Of a stretch of 8,483 bases of DNA, positions 7,323-8,483 are shown piece by piece; within the stretch, counting starts at the first letter, position 1, and the number at the start of each line of letters is the position of its first letter. The stretch is from Tagaea sp. Its GTDB lineage: Bacteria > Pseudomonadota > Alphaproteobacteria > CACIAM-22H2. The translations under genes were made by a program, and so were the position numbers. The stretch spans positions 1-8,483 of the forward strand of contig JAMNXK010000062.1 in assembly GCA_023653245.1 (NCBI GenBank), in the 5' to 3' direction. Below the pieces are notes generated by a model. That model was not told the DNA's origin. It did not search any database and saw only the letters and a program-made list of their open reading frames with translations.

Positions 7323-7628
7323 ATGGCCAAGAAAAGCTCGGTCGAGAAGAACAAGCGCCGCGAGCGCCTGGCGAAGCAGTTCGCCGGCAAGCGCGCGCGC
7401 CTGAAGGCGGCGGCGATCGACGATTCGCTGTCGCCCGAGGAGCGCTTCGAGGCGCGCCTGAAGCTCGCCCAATTGCCGCGCAACTCGTCGCCCAACCGCG
7501 TGCGCTTGCGCTGCGAACTCACCGGCCGCGCGCGCGGCAACTACCGCAAATTCAAGCTCTGCCGCATCAAGTTGCGCGAGCTGGCCTCGGTCGGCCAGAT
7601 CCCCGGCATGGTCAAGTCGAGCTGGTAA
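7323..7628 (+). CDS. rpsN: 30S ribosomal protein S14, long Cys-minus form
   Basis: S14 is a late-binding 30S head protein near the A site. The 101 residues are the long form found in proteobacteria, not the ~61-residue zinc form. The conserved C-terminal half is [20 protein letters not shown] (58-77) followed by [17 protein letters not shown] and KSSW. Only Cys64 and Cys80 occupy positions of the four zinc-binding cysteines of the short form, with Leu and Lys at the other two, so zinc binding is not expected. The N-terminal half is highly basic and helical ([18 protein letters not shown]). ATG 7323 follows GAGGA at 7311-7315 with a 7-nt spacer, 19 nt after rplE. Confidence 0.97.
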   Translation: MAKKSSVEKNKRRERLAKQFAGKRARLKAAAIDDSLSPEERFEARLKLAQLPRNSSPNRVRLRCELTGRARGNYRKFKLCRIKLRELASVGQIPGMVKSSW

Positions 7629-7646
7629 AGGAAGAGGATAACGGAC

Positions 7647-8045
7647 ATGGCGATGAGCGACCCCTTGGGCGACATGCTTTCGCGCATCCGCAACGCGCAG
7701 ACGCAACGCATCGCGGCGGTGGACGTTCCGGCGTCCAAGCTGCGCCGTAGCGTTCTGGACGTGCTGGCGCGCGAAGGCTACATCCGCGGCTACGCCTCGG
7801 TGGACCGGAAGGCGGCGGTGCCGCATTTCTCGGTCGAGCTGAAATACGCGGAAGGCGAGCCGGTGATCAAGGAGATCGCCCGCGTCTCCAAACCCGGCCG
7901 TCGCGTCTACGCGAAGATCAAGGACCTGCCGAAATTCTACGGCGGGCTCGGCATCTCCATCCTGTCCACGCCGCGCGGCGTGATGTCGGATGGCGAGGCC
8001 CGCGCCCAGAACGTGGGCGGCGAAGTCCTCTGCACCGTGTTCTGA
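7647..8045 (+). CDS. rpsH: 30S ribosomal protein S8
   Basis: S8 binds the central domain of 16S rRNA and is a key 30S assembly protein; in E. coli it also represses translation of the spc operon. The 132 residues fit the family. [14 protein letters not shown] (5-18) is the conserved N-terminus and the S8 signature is at 102-118 ([17 protein letters not shown]), followed by [11 protein letters not shown] at the end. ATG 7647 follows AGGAAGAGGA (7629-7638), with GAGGA 8 nt upstream. A second ATG at 7653 would give MSDPLG, the more common N-terminus, but with a 14-nt spacer, so 7647 is preferred. rplF follows after 16 nt. Confidence 0.97.
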   Translation: MAMSDPLGDMLSRIRNAQTQRIAAVDVPASKLRRSVLDVLAREGYIRGYASVDRKAAVPHFSVELKYAEGEPVIKEIARVSKPGRRVYAKIKDLPKFYGGLGISILSTPRGVMSDGEARAQNVGGEVLCTVF

Positions 8046-8061
8046 TCGGGAGGCGAAGCAC

Positions 8062-8483
8062 ATGTCGCGTATCGGCAAGGCGCCGGTCGCCGTCCCGCAG
8101 GGCGTGACCGTCGAAGTCAAAGGCCAGGATGTCGTCGTCGCGGGCAAGTCGGGGCGCCAGTCGCTCACCTTGCATCGCGAAGTCGCGGCCAAGGTGGAAG
8201 GCGGCAAGGTCGTGTTCCTGCCGCGCAGCCAATCCAAGCTCGCCCGCTCCGCGTGGGGAACTTCGCGAGCGCTGGTGGCCAACATGGTGAAGGGCGCGCA
8301 AACGCCGTTCAGCCGCGATCTGGAGATCAACGGCGTCGGTTTCCGCGCCGACGTCCAGGGCAAGAACCTGGTGCTCAAGATCGGCTACAGCCACGAAGTC
8401 GTCTTCCCGATCCCCGAAGGGATCGCGATCAAGGTGGGCGAGAAGAACGTGGCGCTGACCGTTTCGGGCGCCGATCGCCAGAA
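8062..8483 (+). CDS. rplF: 50S ribosomal protein L6, 5' part (3' end outside window)
   Basis: L6 binds domain VI of 23S rRNA near the sarcin-ricin loop and factor-binding site. The frame is open from ATG 8062 to the window edge, giving 140 codons plus two bases of a protein of about 177 residues. The start MSRIGKAPVAVPQGV is the canonical L6 N-terminus. GKSGRQSLTL, then WGTSRALVANMVKG (65-78) and LEINGVGFRADVQG (87-100) mark the junction of the two L6 domains. The second-domain signature near PExYKGKG is beyond the window. The SD GGGAGG (8048-8053) has an 8-nt spacer. Continuation into rplR, rpsE and rpmD is expected from the usual spc order but not seen. Confidence 0.97.
   Translation, partial: MSRIGKAPVAVPQGVTVEVKGQDVVVAGKSGRQSLTLHREVAAKVEGGKVVFLPRSQSKLARSAWGTSRALVANMVKGAQTPFSRDLEINGVGFRADVQGKNLVLKIGYSHEVVFPIPEGIAIKVGEKNVALTVSGADRQ

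Overview
This is the ribosomal protein 'superoperon' of a GC-rich bacterium, very probably an alphaproteobacterium. Every gene is on the + strand and in the usual bacterial order: tuf (3' part), rpsJ, rplC, rplD, rplW, rplB, rpsS, rplV, rpsC, rplP, rpmC, rpsQ, rplN, rplX, rplE, rpsN, rpsH, rplF (5' part). The alphaproteobacterial assignment rests on remembered family sequences: the S10 protein, the EF-Tu segment after the SAL motif, the long S14 without a zinc site, and the L22 and L5 N-termini all look alphaproteobacterial. No species or order can be named with confidence from the sequence alone.

Layout. Positions 1-830 are the last ~275 codons of EF-Tu. A 69-nt gap (831-899) follows. It is the longest non-coding stretch in the window and holds a strong UUCG-capped hairpin. 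Positions 900-6056 are the S10 block (S10, L3, L4, L23, L2, S19, L22, S3, L16, L29, S17). Positions 6079-8483 are the start of the spc block (L14, L24, L5, S14, S8, L6). The two blocks are separated by only 22 nt with no recognisable promoter or terminator, so the window reads as one transcription unit continuing from tuf. No stretch longer than 300 nt lacks a gene. No mobile element, CRISPR array, tRNA or rRNA is present.

How the genes work together. All products act in translation: EF-Tu delivers aminoacyl-tRNA, and the rest are structural proteins of the 30S or 50S subunit. Spacing is very tight, from a 4-nt overlap to 25 nt. Several Shine-Dalgarno (SD) sequences lie inside the end of the preceding gene, which suggests translational coupling and balanced synthesis. 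Two genes use non-ATG starts (rplW GTG, rpsS TTG), each with a strong, well-placed SD.

I looked for a novel system and did not find one. This is conserved housekeeping DNA. The points worth a second look are modest: the tuf-rpsJ hairpin, the TTG start of rpsS, the distinct leucine codon choice in tuf, and the junctions rplN/rplX and rplX/rplE.
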